The translations under genes were made by a program, and so were the position numbers. Positions 9,273-18,484 of a DNA stretch of 64,000 bases are shown here, one piece after another; position 1 is the stretch's first letter, and the number at the start of each line of letters is the position of its first letter. The notes under the pieces were generated by a model. That model did no database searches, had not been told where the DNA came from, and saw only the letters and a list, made by a program, of their open reading frames with translations. The stretch is from an uncultured Sphingomonadaceae bacterium (GTDB lineage Bacteria > Pseudomonadota > Alphaproteobacteria > Sphingomonadales > Sphingomonadaceae): positions 124,001 to 188,000 of the forward strand of contig CANLSQ010000001.1 of NCBI GenBank assembly GCA_947493955.1, given 5' to 3'.

Positions 9273-9476
9273 GTGGCTGGAGCAAAGCAATCAAAATGCC
9301 CGGTATGCCGCAAGCCGAAGTCGGCGGATTTCGCGCCGTTCTGCAGTGCAGGCTGCAAAGATCGCGATTTGCTCCAATGGCTGGGCGAGGGGTATAAAGT
9401 CCCCGGACCGCCGGTTTCACCCGATCAACTGGCCGATCATTTTGCGGGAGAATCAGGCCGTGATGGAGAGTCCTGA
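9273..9476 (+). CDS. yacG: DNA gyrase inhibitor YacG, zinc-finger protein
   Basis: A 67-residue protein with GTG start, carrying a treble-clef zinc site CPVC at residues 9-12 and CSAGCK at about 29-34, then the conserved DLLQWLGEGYKVPG segment. Escherichia coli YacG binds GyrB and inhibits gyrase; here the assignment rests on the four Cys and the tail motif. In many alphaproteobacteria it lies upstream of tRNA-Phe, as here, which supports this stretch being ancestral chromosome. Confidence 0.88.
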   Translation: MAGAKQSKCPVCRKPKSADFAPFCSAGCKDRDLLQWLGEGYKVPGPPVSPDQLADHFAGESGRDGES

Positions 9477-9574
9477 ACTAGTGCAATAAAACCGCCATTT
9501 TTGGGGTGGACAAGCCATGCAAGCCCCGACTATAGCGACGCTTCCAATTCGGCGGGAACAACATCCCGCCCGTT

Positions 9575-9650
9575 GCCCGAATAGCTCAGTTGGTAGAGCA
9601 AGCGACTGAAAATCGCTGTGTCGGTGGTTCGAATCCGCCTTCGGGCACCA
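9575..9650 (+). tRNA. tRNA-Phe (GAA)
   Basis: 76 bases. The acceptor stem is GCCCGAA (9575-9581) with TTCGGGC (9640-9646), discriminator A and an encoded CCA. The D arm is GCTCAGTTGGTAGAGC, the anticodon stem AGCGA/TCGCT carries loop CTGAAAA, hence anticodon GAA, and the T arm is GGTGGTTCGAATCCGCC with one mismatch allowed. The 3' end is intact and appears to be the insertion site of the island that follows. Confidence 0.97.
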
Positions 9651-9677
9651 CCTTTTTCCTAAGTTTCCAAAGTCTCG
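9641..9677. other. Putative attachment site at tRNA-Phe 3' end (island 1, left)
   Basis: TCGGGCACCACCTTTTT (9641-9657) at the tRNA 3' end recurs as TCGCGCACCACTTTTTTT at 38643-38660. In both, CAAAGTCTCG follows 23 bases after the start of GCACCAC, and homology then continues to the recombinase gene. To the left the two sequences are unrelated. This is what is expected if GCACCAC is in the crossover core of both serine recombinases. Confidence 0.55.
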
Positions 9678-9851
9678 CACTCGGTGAACGGTTTGCGAGT
9701 TTTATCCCTATTTTCCGGTCAGTTAGCAGGCAATGATGCTTGGACCCTGTCGCCAGAGACCATTTGTCGTCCACGATATGGGGGCAAAACAACCAAGTGT
9801 CTCGATGGCCCAAATATTGGAGTCCAGATGCACTTGCGGATTTCGGGGGTT

Positions 9852-11474
9852 TTAGGCCGGAACAAACCCAAACATCTTGCGCTGGCCGGCCCAGTCAAGT
9901 GGGATTTTGTTGATGCGCATGATTTTACGTCCGGTGAGATCAGGTGGCTGAGTTCCATCAACTATTGCAGAGATAATATCGGGAGCCATGAAGCTTAGTC
10001 TAGCTAGCTGCTGCAAATGCCGCTGCTTGTAGTGATTGACCATCGGAGAGTTTATTCCTCGAACTAGAAGATCTTGCGCTGCAAAGGCATGAGCAACCAG
10101 TCTGAGCAACACTGGATCTGGCTCACGCTTGATTGGTCCGTTGTCCGGTGTAATTGCCAATCTCACCTCTGATCCTCTGCTGACCATTTTAGCCTTAGTC
10201 GAAAGTTTGACCGATTGATCTTGATTGGGAGGTTCAAATTCGATTTCAATTGTTTCGGCGTTGATAGCAACGCGTATTTTCCAGTTGAGCAATAATTCGC
10301 GTTGTTCGGTGATAGACATCGCGGGCAGATCGATTGCGGTTTGACGATCCTGATTAATCTGAGCTTCCACTTCTCGTGCATCATCTGTCCCTGAACAGCT
10401 GCATGTCGCTAGATGCCTGGCAATTGTATCGATTACCAACCGCTCGATTTCTCCAGCGGGTAATCTCCATTTGGGAGATTTGTCTCCCGGTTGAGTTCGG
10501 GTGACATAATAGCGATATCTTTTTGATCCCTTGCTCGCATGAGCTGGTGTCATTGGCTTTCCGTCGGGATCGGTGATCATGCCAGTCAATAAACTGGGAT
10601 TGCGGCTTTTCTTACCCAGCGCATTGTCTTTGCGGTTAGTGCGAAAGATCGACTGGACCAGATCAAACAGCTCTTGCGAGATTATGGATTGGTGGATGCC
10701 TTCATATATCTCATCCTTGTGTCTCATTTTGCCAACATAGACAGGATTCTGAAGGAGATGGGTCAGGGTGCCAGTCTTGAAGAATATGCCGCCGACCTTC
10801 TTTCCGGTCTTCCATTTCCGTTCTCTGGTCTTGATGCCTTTAGCGGCCATTTCATCGACGAGATCGGGTACGGATCTGATCTGGGCATATCGTTCGAACA
10901 TAAGGCGCACCGTATTGGCCTCGGATTTGTTGATCACCAGCTGGCGATCGACAACATCGTATCCGAAGGGCACACCACCTCCCATCCACAAGCCCTTCTT
11001 CTTAGAGGCTGCAACTTTGTCGCGGATCCGTTCACCTGTGACTTCACGTTCAAACTGAGCAAATGATAGAAGGACATTGAGTGTCAGGCGCCCCATGCTG
11101 GTCGTAGTATTGAATGACTGGGTAACGCTGACGAAGCTGGCTTCATTCTCATCCAAGATTTCAACGATCTTGGCAAAGTCAGCAAGACTGCGTGTCAGCC
11201 GATCCACTTTGTAGACGACAATGATATCGACCTTTCCTGCTTTCACATCGTCCAGTAATTGGGAGAGAGCAGGGCGGTCCATGTTGCCGCCGGACCAGCC
11301 GCCATCATCGTAGAGTTCAGGAACAGCCTCCCAGCCTTCGCTGGACTGGCTCAATATATAGGCTGCACATGCCTCGCGCTGGGCGTCGAGACTGTTGAAG
11401 TCCTGTTCCAGTCCTTCCTCGGTTGATTTGCGGGTGTAGATGGCACAACGCTTTTTTGATTTTGCTTCACTCAC
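9852..11474 (-). CDS. Large serine recombinase, copy 1
   Basis: 540 residues with a GTG start at 11474 that overlaps the DUF2924 stop by eight bases. The resolvase catalytic domain is N-terminal, with nucleophile Ser17 in YTRKS, then the arginines of the VDRLTRS region and SFAQFEREVTGERIRDK at about 135-150. A recombinase domain (MGGGVPFGYDV, about 168-178, then LLQNPVYVGKMRHK near 240-253) and a C-terminal DNA-binding part follow. It should integrate and excise the island. Its last roughly 200 codons (9880-10490) are almost identical in DNA to copy 2 (38880-39490), while the upstream part differs at many third positions. Confidence 0.92.
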   Translation of the reverse strand: MSEAKSKKRCAIYTRKSTEEGLEQDFNSLDAQREACAAYILSQSSEGWEAVPELYDDGGWSGGNMDRPALSQLLDDVKAGKVDIIVVYKVDRLTRSLADFAKIVEILDENEASFVSVTQSFNTTTSMGRLTLNVLLSFAQFEREVTGERIRDKVAASKKKGLWMGGGVPFGYDVVDRQLVINKSEANTVRLMFERYAQIRSVPDLVDEMAAKGIKTRERKWKTGKKVGGIFFKTGTLTHLLQNPVYVGKMRHKDEIYEGIHQSIISQELFDLVQSIFRTNRKDNALGKKSRNPSLLTGMITDPDGKPMTPAHASKGSKRYRYYVTRTQPGDKSPKWRLPAGEIERLVIDTIARHLATCSCSGTDDAREVEAQINQDRQTAIDLPAMSITEQRELLLNWKIRVAINAETIEIEFEPPNQDQSVKLSTKAKMVSRGSEVRLAITPDNGPIKREPDPVLLRLVAHAFAAQDLLVRGINSPMVNHYKQRHLQQLARLSFMAPDIISAIVDGTQPPDLTGRKIMRINKIPLDWAGQRKMFGFVPA

Positions 11475-11925
11475 TGGTCAGAACTCTGGGCTTGTAGTCG
11501 CTTCGCTTCTTCAATCCGAAGAAACGCGGCCCCGACCAGTGAGCCCCGGTTATCTCCCGGGCAATATGGCTGAGGCTGGAGAAATGGCGGTCTTCATACT
11601 CAAACCCATCTTCGCAAACTAGCACGTGGTAGCTTTTGCCGTTCCATTCCCGAACAAGACGCGTGCCATTCTTTAGGGATATGGCGTGAGTAGGACCTGC
11701 CTTACCCGTCCGCTCGATACGTTTCTGCAATCGCGCAATTTCTCTCTTTGTTACACCCGTCAGGCTTCCATGAACACGTTCCTGCAACCGATTGGCGATC
11801 CCGCGCCTCAGCAGATCAGGACCGATATCGGGGGCTGGGGATCGATAAGTATCCCGCCACATCGAACGCAGCTGTGCAGGAGGCGTGGACATGAGCGCAG
11901 CCAACTGTTGTTCGAGTTCGCTCAT
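11467..11925 (-). CDS. DUF2924 protein, recombinase partner, copy 1
   Basis: 152 residues matching the DUF2924 family found directly upstream of large serine recombinases in alphaproteobacteria. Features are PDIGPDLLRRGIANRLQE (about 33-50), a basic linker, LVREWNGKSYHVLVCEDGFEYEDR in residues 90-115, and SLSHIAREITGAHWSGPRFFGL near 117-138. It overlaps the recombinase start by eight bases and the DUF3489 stop by four, so the three are one operon. A role as recombination accessory or DNA-binding factor is inference from constant pairing. A close homologue is at 40470-40928. Confidence 0.88.
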   Translation of the reverse strand: MSELEQQLAALMSTPPAQLRSMWRDTYRSPAPDIGPDLLRRGIANRLQERVHGSLTGVTKREIARLQKRIERTGKAGPTHAISLKNGTRLVREWNGKSYHVLVCEDGFEYEDRHFSSLSHIAREITGAHWSGPRFFGLKKRSDYKPRVLTSE

Positions 11926-12164
11926 TTTGCGGCCTGCAGTACCTTATGATCGGGCGCCTGCGTAATCCGGTAGATTGTGCCTTCATCGCCTCGTTGTTCA
12001 CGTGCGAGCACAAATCCCTTTTTGCGTAGGCCGGTGAGGAAAGCACGCACACTGTGCGGCTTCCACTTCGTTGCTTTACAAATCTCATCGATACTCGCGC
12101 CTTTGCCGCGCCCCAGCATCGCAATCACTTTGGCGGATTTGGTTTGTGGTTTTGAGGTTACCAT
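11922..12164 (-). CDS. DUF3489 winged-helix-like protein, copy 1
   Basis: Start ATG 12164 has GGAGA nine bases upstream; the frame is open further but without a usable site. Eighty residues match DUF3489: KSAKVIAMLGRGKGASIDEI then WKPHSVRAFLTGLRKKG, a helix-turn-helix-like core, and REQRGDEGTIYRI. It is the first gene of the DUF3489-DUF2924-recombinase operon and overlaps the next gene by four bases. It may regulate the operon; this is inference. Copy 2 is at 40925-41170. Confidence 0.85.
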   Translation of the reverse strand: MVTSKPQTKSAKVIAMLGRGKGASIDEICKATKWKPHSVRAFLTGLRKKGFVLAREQRGDEGTIYRITQAPDHKVLQAAK

Positions 12165-12251
12165 TTTGGGTCTCCAGCTTAGCGTTGGAGTATCCAGCGC
12201 TTCCACTGACCCAAGCCGCGGATCGCTTATTGGCGCGGGCGGCGTGTCGTC

Positions 12252-12584
12252 ATGTTTGTGACGACACCAACAGCAATGCTCGAACGAGCATTGAAGTCCA
12301 GTCGTTTATTCGAACAATTGGAAAAGCTGCATATGGACTTCCGCAAAATGTCGAGCATGGGTAGGGACATGGCCGATTACAACGAGATTGACGCGACCAA
12401 AGTACGAACCGGTCTATTTGCGCTGGTCACCGCAAGACTTGAAGATGCCCATGAAGTCGCAGTGAAGGGGCAAGCGACCAACGTCGGCAATGCCGATGTC
12501 AGCGGGTTGGTCATTGAACTGCGTTCGATGTTCGACGAGATCAATGTTCAAATGGATGCTATCGAACTAACGAACAATCGTTAG
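12252..12584 (+). CDS. Conserved small protein divergent from recombinase operon, copy 1
   Basis: 110 residues from ATG 12252, or 102 from ATG 12276; neither has a strong ribosome-binding site. The homologue at 41260-41592 matches best over KLHMDF, SSMGRDM, VRTGLFALVTARLED and DVSGLVIELRS, with conserved length and end (NR). The conservation, and divergence at third positions, show that it is a real gene and part of the recombination module. It is mostly helical and acidic. I do not recognise a named family. It may be a directionality factor or a regulator, but nothing in the sequence proves either. Confidence 0.7.
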   Translation: MFVTTPTAMLERALKSSRLFEQLEKLHMDFRKMSSMGRDMADYNEIDATKVRTGLFALVTARLEDAHEVAVKGQATNVGNADVSGLVIELRSMFDEINVQMDAIELTNNR

Positions 12585-12590
12585 CGTCGG

Positions 12591-12616
12591 TTTTTGGGCC
12601 GATTGCAGACTGTCTG
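12591..12616. repeat. Dispersed intergenic repeat, TTGGGCCG-TTGCAGACTGTCTG type
   Basis: TTTTTGGGCCGATTGCAGACTGTCTG marks the right edge of recombinase module 1. Related copies are at 41598-41625, right edge of module 2, and at 48137-48164. The core GCAGAC-T-GTCTG is an inverted repeat. It may mark old element ends. Confidence 0.5.
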
Positions 12617-12840
12617 GTTTCGGATTAATATATCGAAAGAAGCATGCGATCTGGTTACAACCGATCTCGGACATTCAAAAAGGAGATACTCCACAGCCTC
12701 CAGAGAAAGGTAGGTTGCTGTATGACCACCGCAAAGCCCAAATGCTTGGGCAGTTCAGCTATAACGTCAAGAATACCATTGATGATATGAAGAATCGCCA
12801 ATTTCAAAGCCGGTTTCTTGGCGATGAAAACGAACGCTAA
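12616..12840 (+). pseudogene. C-terminal remnant of an unidentified gene
   Basis: A frame of about 74 codons without an in-frame ATG or GTG near its start runs from the intergenic repeat to TAA 12838-12840. It reads as plausible protein: HAIWLQPISDIQKGDTP, then GRLLYDHRKAQMLGQFSYN, then IDDMKNRQFQSRFLGDENER. Codon use and amino-acid make-up look coding. Its 5' part is missing where the recombinase module begins, so it was probably cut by insertion or deletion. The end overlaps the convergent Avs-like gene by four bases. The parent family is not recognised. Confidence 0.4.
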
Positions 12841-15800
12841 ACCGCGTCCCGTCGATACTGTTCTTGTTGCAAGAAACCCGCACCGCGCACACCATTGTCA
12901 ACGAGAATGTCGACGATGAGGGAAATCATATTCCGGTGTGCGCCATCCAAATGGTCAGACTTGTCGTTTAGAATTTTCTTCAATACATCAACCGTCTCAT
13001 CGCCGTTCACATCCCAAAATTCCTGATCTGATTTACGGTCTTTTGCAATCTGCTCCAACCAACTCAGAACAGGGTCAGGTGCCAAATCCATTCCGCCTTT
13101 GAGGAGAAATCGCGCCACGCCCAAATACAGACTTTTGTTCGACCCAAACTTTTCAACCACCCGAGAGATTATAGGTGCGAAACGATCTAACGGCATCCAT
13201 CCTTCCTCGACCACACAAACCAACGGTTGAAAATCAGGAGCAAAACAAAATAGCGTCAGGTATACACAGCTTGCAAATTCTCGGTCGACATGACGCAGAT
13301 GTTGTCCTTCCGGATTTTCTATAATCCAATTCGAGATCATTTCCCAAATCGCAAAATCCTCATCCGTGAGTTCGGCAGGCGGCAAAATGCAATGGGCCAA
13401 GACAGCCCCCGCGAAACTCTGCATCGCCATGAGTGCGCTTTCATTCTCTGCGTTTAAGAGCGGCGGCAGGATATGTTCTTCAATTTCTTGCTTTGACAGG
13501 AAACGACAGGTTGCGCCTAGCCGGAAAAAATATCCGTAAACCCACTCATATGGGACACGACCTTCATAATCCCGTCGCTTTTCTGCGAATGGAGGAAGCA
13601 TCTCCTGAAATGTCATTTCGGTTAGTTGTTGCAGCATGTTGAGTATCTGTGCCCGTTGGCTTGGGACGGACATTAACGTGTCCATATTAGATTTGAGCAC
13701 AGTTTTTCGCGCAATATGATCCTGAAACAGCAACACATTCCGAATGTAGTCATCACGGCTGTCACCATCTGAGCCTGTTGCATCCTTTTTTGACACCCAG
13801 GGCAGTGGTATCTGCGGTAGTCTAGACGATTTACCCGCTTCAAGAGCCTTAACGGCATCATTGACCAGTTTCTGATCGCGGGCGTCTTCGTCTCCGTCCT
13901 TTGCGGTCGAGTGATAGTTCGGACGTTCGTTTTCCTGAATGATACAGCGTCGTACGAACAACACGAAAATTTCCCACGTCAGTTGGGGTGTGAATTGTTC
14001 CAGTCCGTTCACTGATTCTGCAACTGCCGCTCCTACAGATTCAAACGGATGCAACGCAAAATCGCACATCATTTCTTGGAATTCAGAGCGTTTGACATCC
14101 CGCACAATTAGTGCCGCGCTGGCATGCACCGCAAAAATCAACGGGTGCATCGAAAGGGCTGTGCCACGATAGGTGATATCGTCATTGTCAACAGAGTTTG
14201 ATGCGCGGCGGATAGTGTCAACGACCCATCGCTCAGTATCATCCGTCCAAAGTTCACCATCGGCAAATTTCGCCAAACAATAGGCCACTCCGGCTATGGC
14301 GGCCGCTCTCTCCCAAGCCCGATAATCGATCCCCGCGGGTTCAAAGATGTCGTCGGCATCAAGTTCTTTGGCTTCATCAAGAGCCTCCGCAAGCCCTACG
14401 TCATCTCTCAACTCGCCCTCATCAAGGCTCTTTTGCGCCCAAAACGCCAGACGTAAATAACGTTCATTCAGCGCTAAATCTTCTATCACCTCAACGCGTT
14501 CAGGCGCGTCTGCCGATGGTGGATCGTTCCAGAATTTGATACGACCGTCATCCATCTTTTCCGTGCGCCAATATTGCGGGTCGGCTTGCTCCACCATCCA
14601 GTCGACAGATTTTTTTACAGCCGCGACACGATCTTTGTCTTTTTGCTCCTCTTCATACGCGAATGGCAACCTTTCAGGCATCGTCCGTACTGCATCTTTG
14701 TATTTCTCGGTTAGCTCGGCATCGCCGCTGAAAACGAAATAGGGAATCAAATCGCGAATATATATCTTACGGTGCTCTCGCTGATTCAGCGTTCTGACGG
14801 GCATCATCAAGTGCCGATTGCGAAGCCAATCCGCGATTTCATTGGAATGGCTTCCTGAATTGTCCGCCATTGATCGATTCAAATCCCACTCCCAAATATG
14901 CGGACAGGTAATGAAATTCAGAAGATGGCTCATGGCCTTTTCTTGGTTCGAGATACATAAACTCACAGCCATACCGAGTGCGGCCACGCTGTCGTTACCT
15001 TCGATGATCTTTTGAAGCACAGCGTCAAATTCATCTCCGGCTTCTAGCCGCTCAAATGCCCACCATTCCAACGCCATCAATGCGCTGTTGCTGGCACTGT
15101 TGCCCCATCCACCACGGAACCAACTATATACTTGATCATCTCCCCAGAAGCTCTGTTTGCCCCATGAAAATTCAAGTTCGAGCGGCAAGGGAGTAACGCC
15201 TTTTTGGTAATGATCGTTTCTCTCCCGATGCCAACGCCAGACGTCTATCGAGTGATTGCAAACAGCCCGTATCAATCTCAGCCCCTGCGCTTCGTTTTGG
15301 CGGAGCAACGCCAGAAATGGAGATTGATAGGGAGATGCCGGGTAGAAAGATTGAAAGCCTGCAATCCCAAGCTCTCTTTCCATCATATCGTGACGACCAT
15401 ACGGGGATTCATCATCTTTCGGGTGTTCAAAAAACGTTTCTGTGATGTAATCCACCAGTTCAGTCGGAACGTGCCGGGCAAGGCCGTTGGACTCAGGTAG
15501 GATTTTTTCCCGATATACATGCGCTAAACGATCAGTTGATTTTTCCCGCAGATACTCCCCAACCAATTCGGGAATATCACCTACCGATGACAGAAAGAGA
15601 GAGCGTATGGAGTCTTCCAGCTCTTTCTCTTTTTCATATCGAACCGAAAGTCCGAAGGGATTGCGACGATCCTCAAATCTCACCGGATGTCGCGCGTCTT
15701 CAAACTCTGCCAGCCAGCGCGACGCTATTTCTCCGATACGCTTGCAATGGCGAACATTTTGTCCAGCGCCGAACGATTGCCACGTTTTGAACACCGGAAC

Positions 15801-18044
15801 GAGATTTGGAATCAGTTCGGGTTGGGGATCCTCTTCATTTTGAAAAAGCCAATCCAAGAAGCGAACCCAAGTAAAAACTTTCGGCAAGGCCGCATGCTGT
15901 GCAAATTTTACACGTTCATCCGGCTCAAGATCGGGTAGCGTTTTCTCATCAAGAAATATCGGATTCGGAACGACTTCCAGTGTCTGCAACGCGTTCAACA
16001 GCTTTTTCAACACAGCGTTGTCATCTGCCGTCAGGAAAGCAGTCAGCTTGTTCAATATCTGTCTTGATTGCGTGGAACGAAGACAGGAGGTCAGCAATGT
16101 CCGCTGCCAGATCGGCCGCAAACTCTCGTCTTCGCAATCGGCATAAAGTTGCCGCCATTGCTTGTCGCTATTGTGTGTTTCCAGTTGGTATGATCCCAAA
16201 AGCTGGAGCGGCCTAACCAATTCCTGCGGTTCAGCAACTGAACGCAACGCCTTTGACACGTCCGGTAGGCGGCTCATTAGCCACTCGCACAATGCCCATT
16301 CTTCATAGATGTCATGCGCAAAAATTACTGTATGTCCGAGGCTTGCATCCCGAAGAACCCCTGCCGATTTTAGGGTTTCCAACGCTTGCGGTGATATGTC
16401 CTTAATCCCGATGGGCGAACTTGGCTTTTCCAAAAGGCGTTCAGACAAGTCAATTAACGCGTTCCGCCGATCTTGAGCTGATGCGGTAGCCGCTTCATCG
16501 GAACCGCCGAGTTGCCACCACAGTTGCAACAGTTCGGCTTCGCTTGCTGGTAGTGCGTCTTTACCTTCCTGCCCTGCCAAGCGAATTATGGAGTCCAGAA
16601 AAAACGGTCGCCGCAAAATAATGTCGGCTTGCTCCGTATCCATCAAAAGTGGCCTTAGCCTTGGAAACGCATCCGCAACAATTTGCAGATCTTGTCGATC
16701 CAACGACGGCACCGTAACCGTTTTGATAGAGAGCTGTTTCAAAGCCTCAGGGTTAAGCCAGGTTGCCACATGATCGAGATTTTGTTCGCGCACCGTGACC
16801 AGAATCTTCCAATCCGACAATGATGGTTCGGTTGCAATAACCTGCACAATGTCATTGATTGTCACACGGACTCCGTGTTCGCTGATTTTATCGATGCCAT
16901 CTATGAACAACACGGCTGGCCCGATACATGCAAATTCATGCAACAGTTCGACCAAGTTGTCCGATAGCCCCATTTGACCGGCGTGAGCGGCCCAACCCCC
17001 TGACAAAATCCGGCTGTCTTTCAGAAAAAATACCGAACCTAGCTGGTGTTGCTGTTCAGCAATTTGCCTCAGCAAGGCCGATTTGCCCGATCCCGGCTCT
17101 CCATCGATTTGGATGAACCGCCCCTCCGCCATCGCATCCACCACCGCATCGAACGGTTTGTTTCGGCGAAGTCGCAGTCCTTGGATATCGGGCTTGACTG
17201 TGGTCAAAGCCCGTCGAGATTCCCGATCAATTTTTTGAACATCCTGCCACAAACTGCCGGAGTATACGGTTGGAAGAGACTTTGATCGCAAACTCGCTAC
17301 CAGCGTTTCTCTTGTATCTCCTCCTGCCGTTGGTCCAGCTTGGCCCGCCCGAACAATGAGGTGATCCCAAATTGAATCTGCACGGGATCGTGCGTCTGTG
17401 GGCAAGGCATTGCGTATGCGGTCAATGACGTGTTCAACATCCCGCGACGCTTCTTCATTTTGAAAATCAAAATGCAATATCCGAAACACACGCAGGAAGC
17501 ACCAAAACTGTTCATCCGAAATTTCAGCGCCCGCATGCTGAGACAATATGTTGCGCGTAATTTCTACGAATTGCCGTTGATCCTGATGAGCAAAGTCTGT
17601 GCAGGAAATGCGCGTGAAAAAGTCATCAGCCGAGGGACTGTGTTCTGCCCATGCCAATACCGCTTGGAAATATTTGTCAGCCCGCGCATTGTAGGAACCG
17701 ATAGCCACGCCGAGACGATGAGACTCTTGATCAAACTCGTCGGCAGAAAAACTGGCCCACGCCTGATGCAATACATCAATCCATTGCTGATCTTTGTCGG
17801 TGAAACGAAGTGTATTCTTGACCTGAAGGGCAAGTTTGGTTTCTCGGCCATCGTCATCCAGTCCCGAAACAATAACATCATCCAGCGGTTCACCTAGATC
17901 GGCACGTTGAGCGACCGCTTTCGTGGCGTGAATACCTGGCAATGCCCGAACTGGGCTTTGAGTCAGGACTCCCGCCAAACAATATGCGAAGACTCGCGTT
18001 TCAAATTGAGTTCCGCCACCGCCCGTCGAATACGGGCTTGTCAT
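12837..18044 (-). CDS. Avs-like STAND NTPase with N-terminal PD-(D/E)XK (Cap4-like) nuclease
   Basis: A 1735-residue protein. Residues 1-115 resemble a Cap4/Mrr-type nuclease: GGGGTQFE with Glu15, LDD at 54-56 and LQVK at 73-76, the E...D...QxK pattern. A STAND/NACHT-like ATPase follows, with Walker A GEPGSGKS at 315-322 and Walker B VLFIDGID at 378-385. The remaining 1,200 or so residues are helical and repeat-like without recognisable domains, as in Avs sensors. In the Avs families this C-terminal part binds a conserved phage protein, and oligomerisation switches on the nuclease. An anti-phage role is inferred from architecture and island location. The ribosome-binding site is weak and no partner gene overlaps. 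Confidence 0.8.
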   Translation of the reverse strand: MTSPYSTGGGGTQFETRVFAYCLAGVLTQSPVRALPGIHATKAVAQRADLGEPLDDVIVSGLDDDGRETKLALQVKNTLRFTDKDQQWIDVLHQAWASFSADEFDQESHRLGVAIGSYNARADKYFQAVLAWAEHSPSADDFFTRISCTDFAHQDQRQFVEITRNILSQHAGAEISDEQFWCFLRVFRILHFDFQNEEASRDVEHVIDRIRNALPTDARSRADSIWDHLIVRAGQAGPTAGGDTRETLVASLRSKSLPTVYSGSLWQDVQKIDRESRRALTTVKPDIQGLRLRRNKPFDAVVDAMAEGRFIQIDGEPGSGKSALLRQIAEQQHQLGSVFFLKDSRILSGGWAAHAGQMGLSDNLVELLHEFACIGPAVLFIDGIDKISEHGVRVTINDIVQVIATEPSLSDWKILVTVREQNLDHVATWLNPEALKQLSIKTVTVPSLDRQDLQIVADAFPRLRPLLMDTEQADIILRRPFFLDSIIRLAGQEGKDALPASEAELLQLWWQLGGSDEAATASAQDRRNALIDLSERLLEKPSSPIGIKDISPQALETLKSAGVLRDASLGHTVIFAHDIYEEWALCEWLMSRLPDVSKALRSVAEPQELVRPLQLLGSYQLETHNSDKQWRQLYADCEDESLRPIWQRTLLTSCLRSTQSRQILNKLTAFLTADDNAVLKKLLNALQTLEVVPNPIFLDEKTLPDLEPDERVKFAQHAALPKVFTWVRFLDWLFQNEEDPQPELIPNLVPVFKTWQSFGAGQNVRHCKRIGEIASRWLAEFEDARHPVRFEDRRNPFGLSVRYEKEKELEDSIRSLFLSSVGDIPELVGEYLREKSTDRLAHVYREKILPESNGLARHVPTELVDYITETFFEHPKDDESPYGRHDMMERELGIAGFQSFYPASPYQSPFLALLRQNEAQGLRLIRAVCNHSIDVWRWHRERNDHYQKGVTPLPLELEFSWGKQSFWGDDQVYSWFRGGWGNSASNSALMALEWWAFERLEAGDEFDAVLQKIIEGNDSVAALGMAVSLCISNQEKAMSHLLNFITCPHIWEWDLNRSMADNSGSHSNEIADWLRNRHLMMPVRTLNQREHRKIYIRDLIPYFVFSGDAELTEKYKDAVRTMPERLPFAYEEEQKDKDRVAAVKKSVDWMVEQADPQYWRTEKMDDGRIKFWNDPPSADAPERVEVIEDLALNERYLRLAFWAQKSLDEGELRDDVGLAEALDEAKELDADDIFEPAGIDYRAWERAAAIAGVAYCLAKFADGELWTDDTERWVVDTIRRASNSVDNDDITYRGTALSMHPLIFAVHASAALIVRDVKRSEFQEMMCDFALHPFESVGAAVAESVNGLEQFTPQLTWEIFVLFVRRCIIQENERPNYHSTAKDGDEDARDQKLVNDAVKALEAGKSSRLPQIPLPWVSKKDATGSDGDSRDDYIRNVLLFQDHIARKTVLKSNMDTLMSVPSQRAQILNMLQQLTEMTFQEMLPPFAEKRRDYEGRVPYEWVYGYFFRLGATCRFLSKQEIEEHILPPLLNAENESALMAMQSFAGAVLAHCILPPAELTDEDFAIWEMISNWIIENPEGQHLRHVDREFASCVYLTLFCFAPDFQPLVCVVEEGWMPLDRFAPIISRVVEKFGSNKSLYLGVARFLLKGGMDLAPDPVLSWLEQIAKDRKSDQEFWDVNGDETVDVLKKILNDKSDHLDGAHRNMISLIVDILVDNGVRGAGFLQQEQYRRDAV

Positions 18045-18484
18045 AATTCAAGACCCCGGCCAATCAAATGATTCTCAAGCCAATAGATTCCCATCAATAT
18101 AAGCTAGGAAGAAACGCGCTTTTTTCAATACTGCCCCGAAAAACTCGCGACTCTCACAGGAAGGCTAAAGACACAAATCTTAAAATTATTCTGCACAGAA
18201 CCTACACAGGCAAAAACAGTGTATTTTATGGTTATATTTCATATGATTAGAGGAGTGGTATGGTTCTATAGCGTGCAACGCATTTCGTCTACTTGCCCCC
18301 AAACTTCGTGAGATCAAACCTAACGTCCGCTATCGGAAACTATGGAATCGAGGCGTTATGGTTGAGATTAGGGCGCTATGCGGACGCTAGAGAACGATTG
18401 ATAATTTATCTTATGTTGATGCGTCAGGCGCTTTAGCCGATTAGGAAAATGCAACCCTCATGCTTGCATCAGGTCCTGTTGATT
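18045..18484. other. AT-rich intergenic region between Avs-like gene and efflux operon
   Basis: 440 bases with no supported gene. The part next to the Avs start is AT-rich and must hold its promoter. CTAACGTCCGC (18320-18330) and GCGGACGCTAG (18380-18390) form an inverted repeat with one mismatch that belongs to the dispersed CGTCCGCT-type intergenic repeats also seen at 35101-35123 and 53081-53143. No terminator for the CDF gene ending at 18485 was recognised. Confidence 0.5.
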
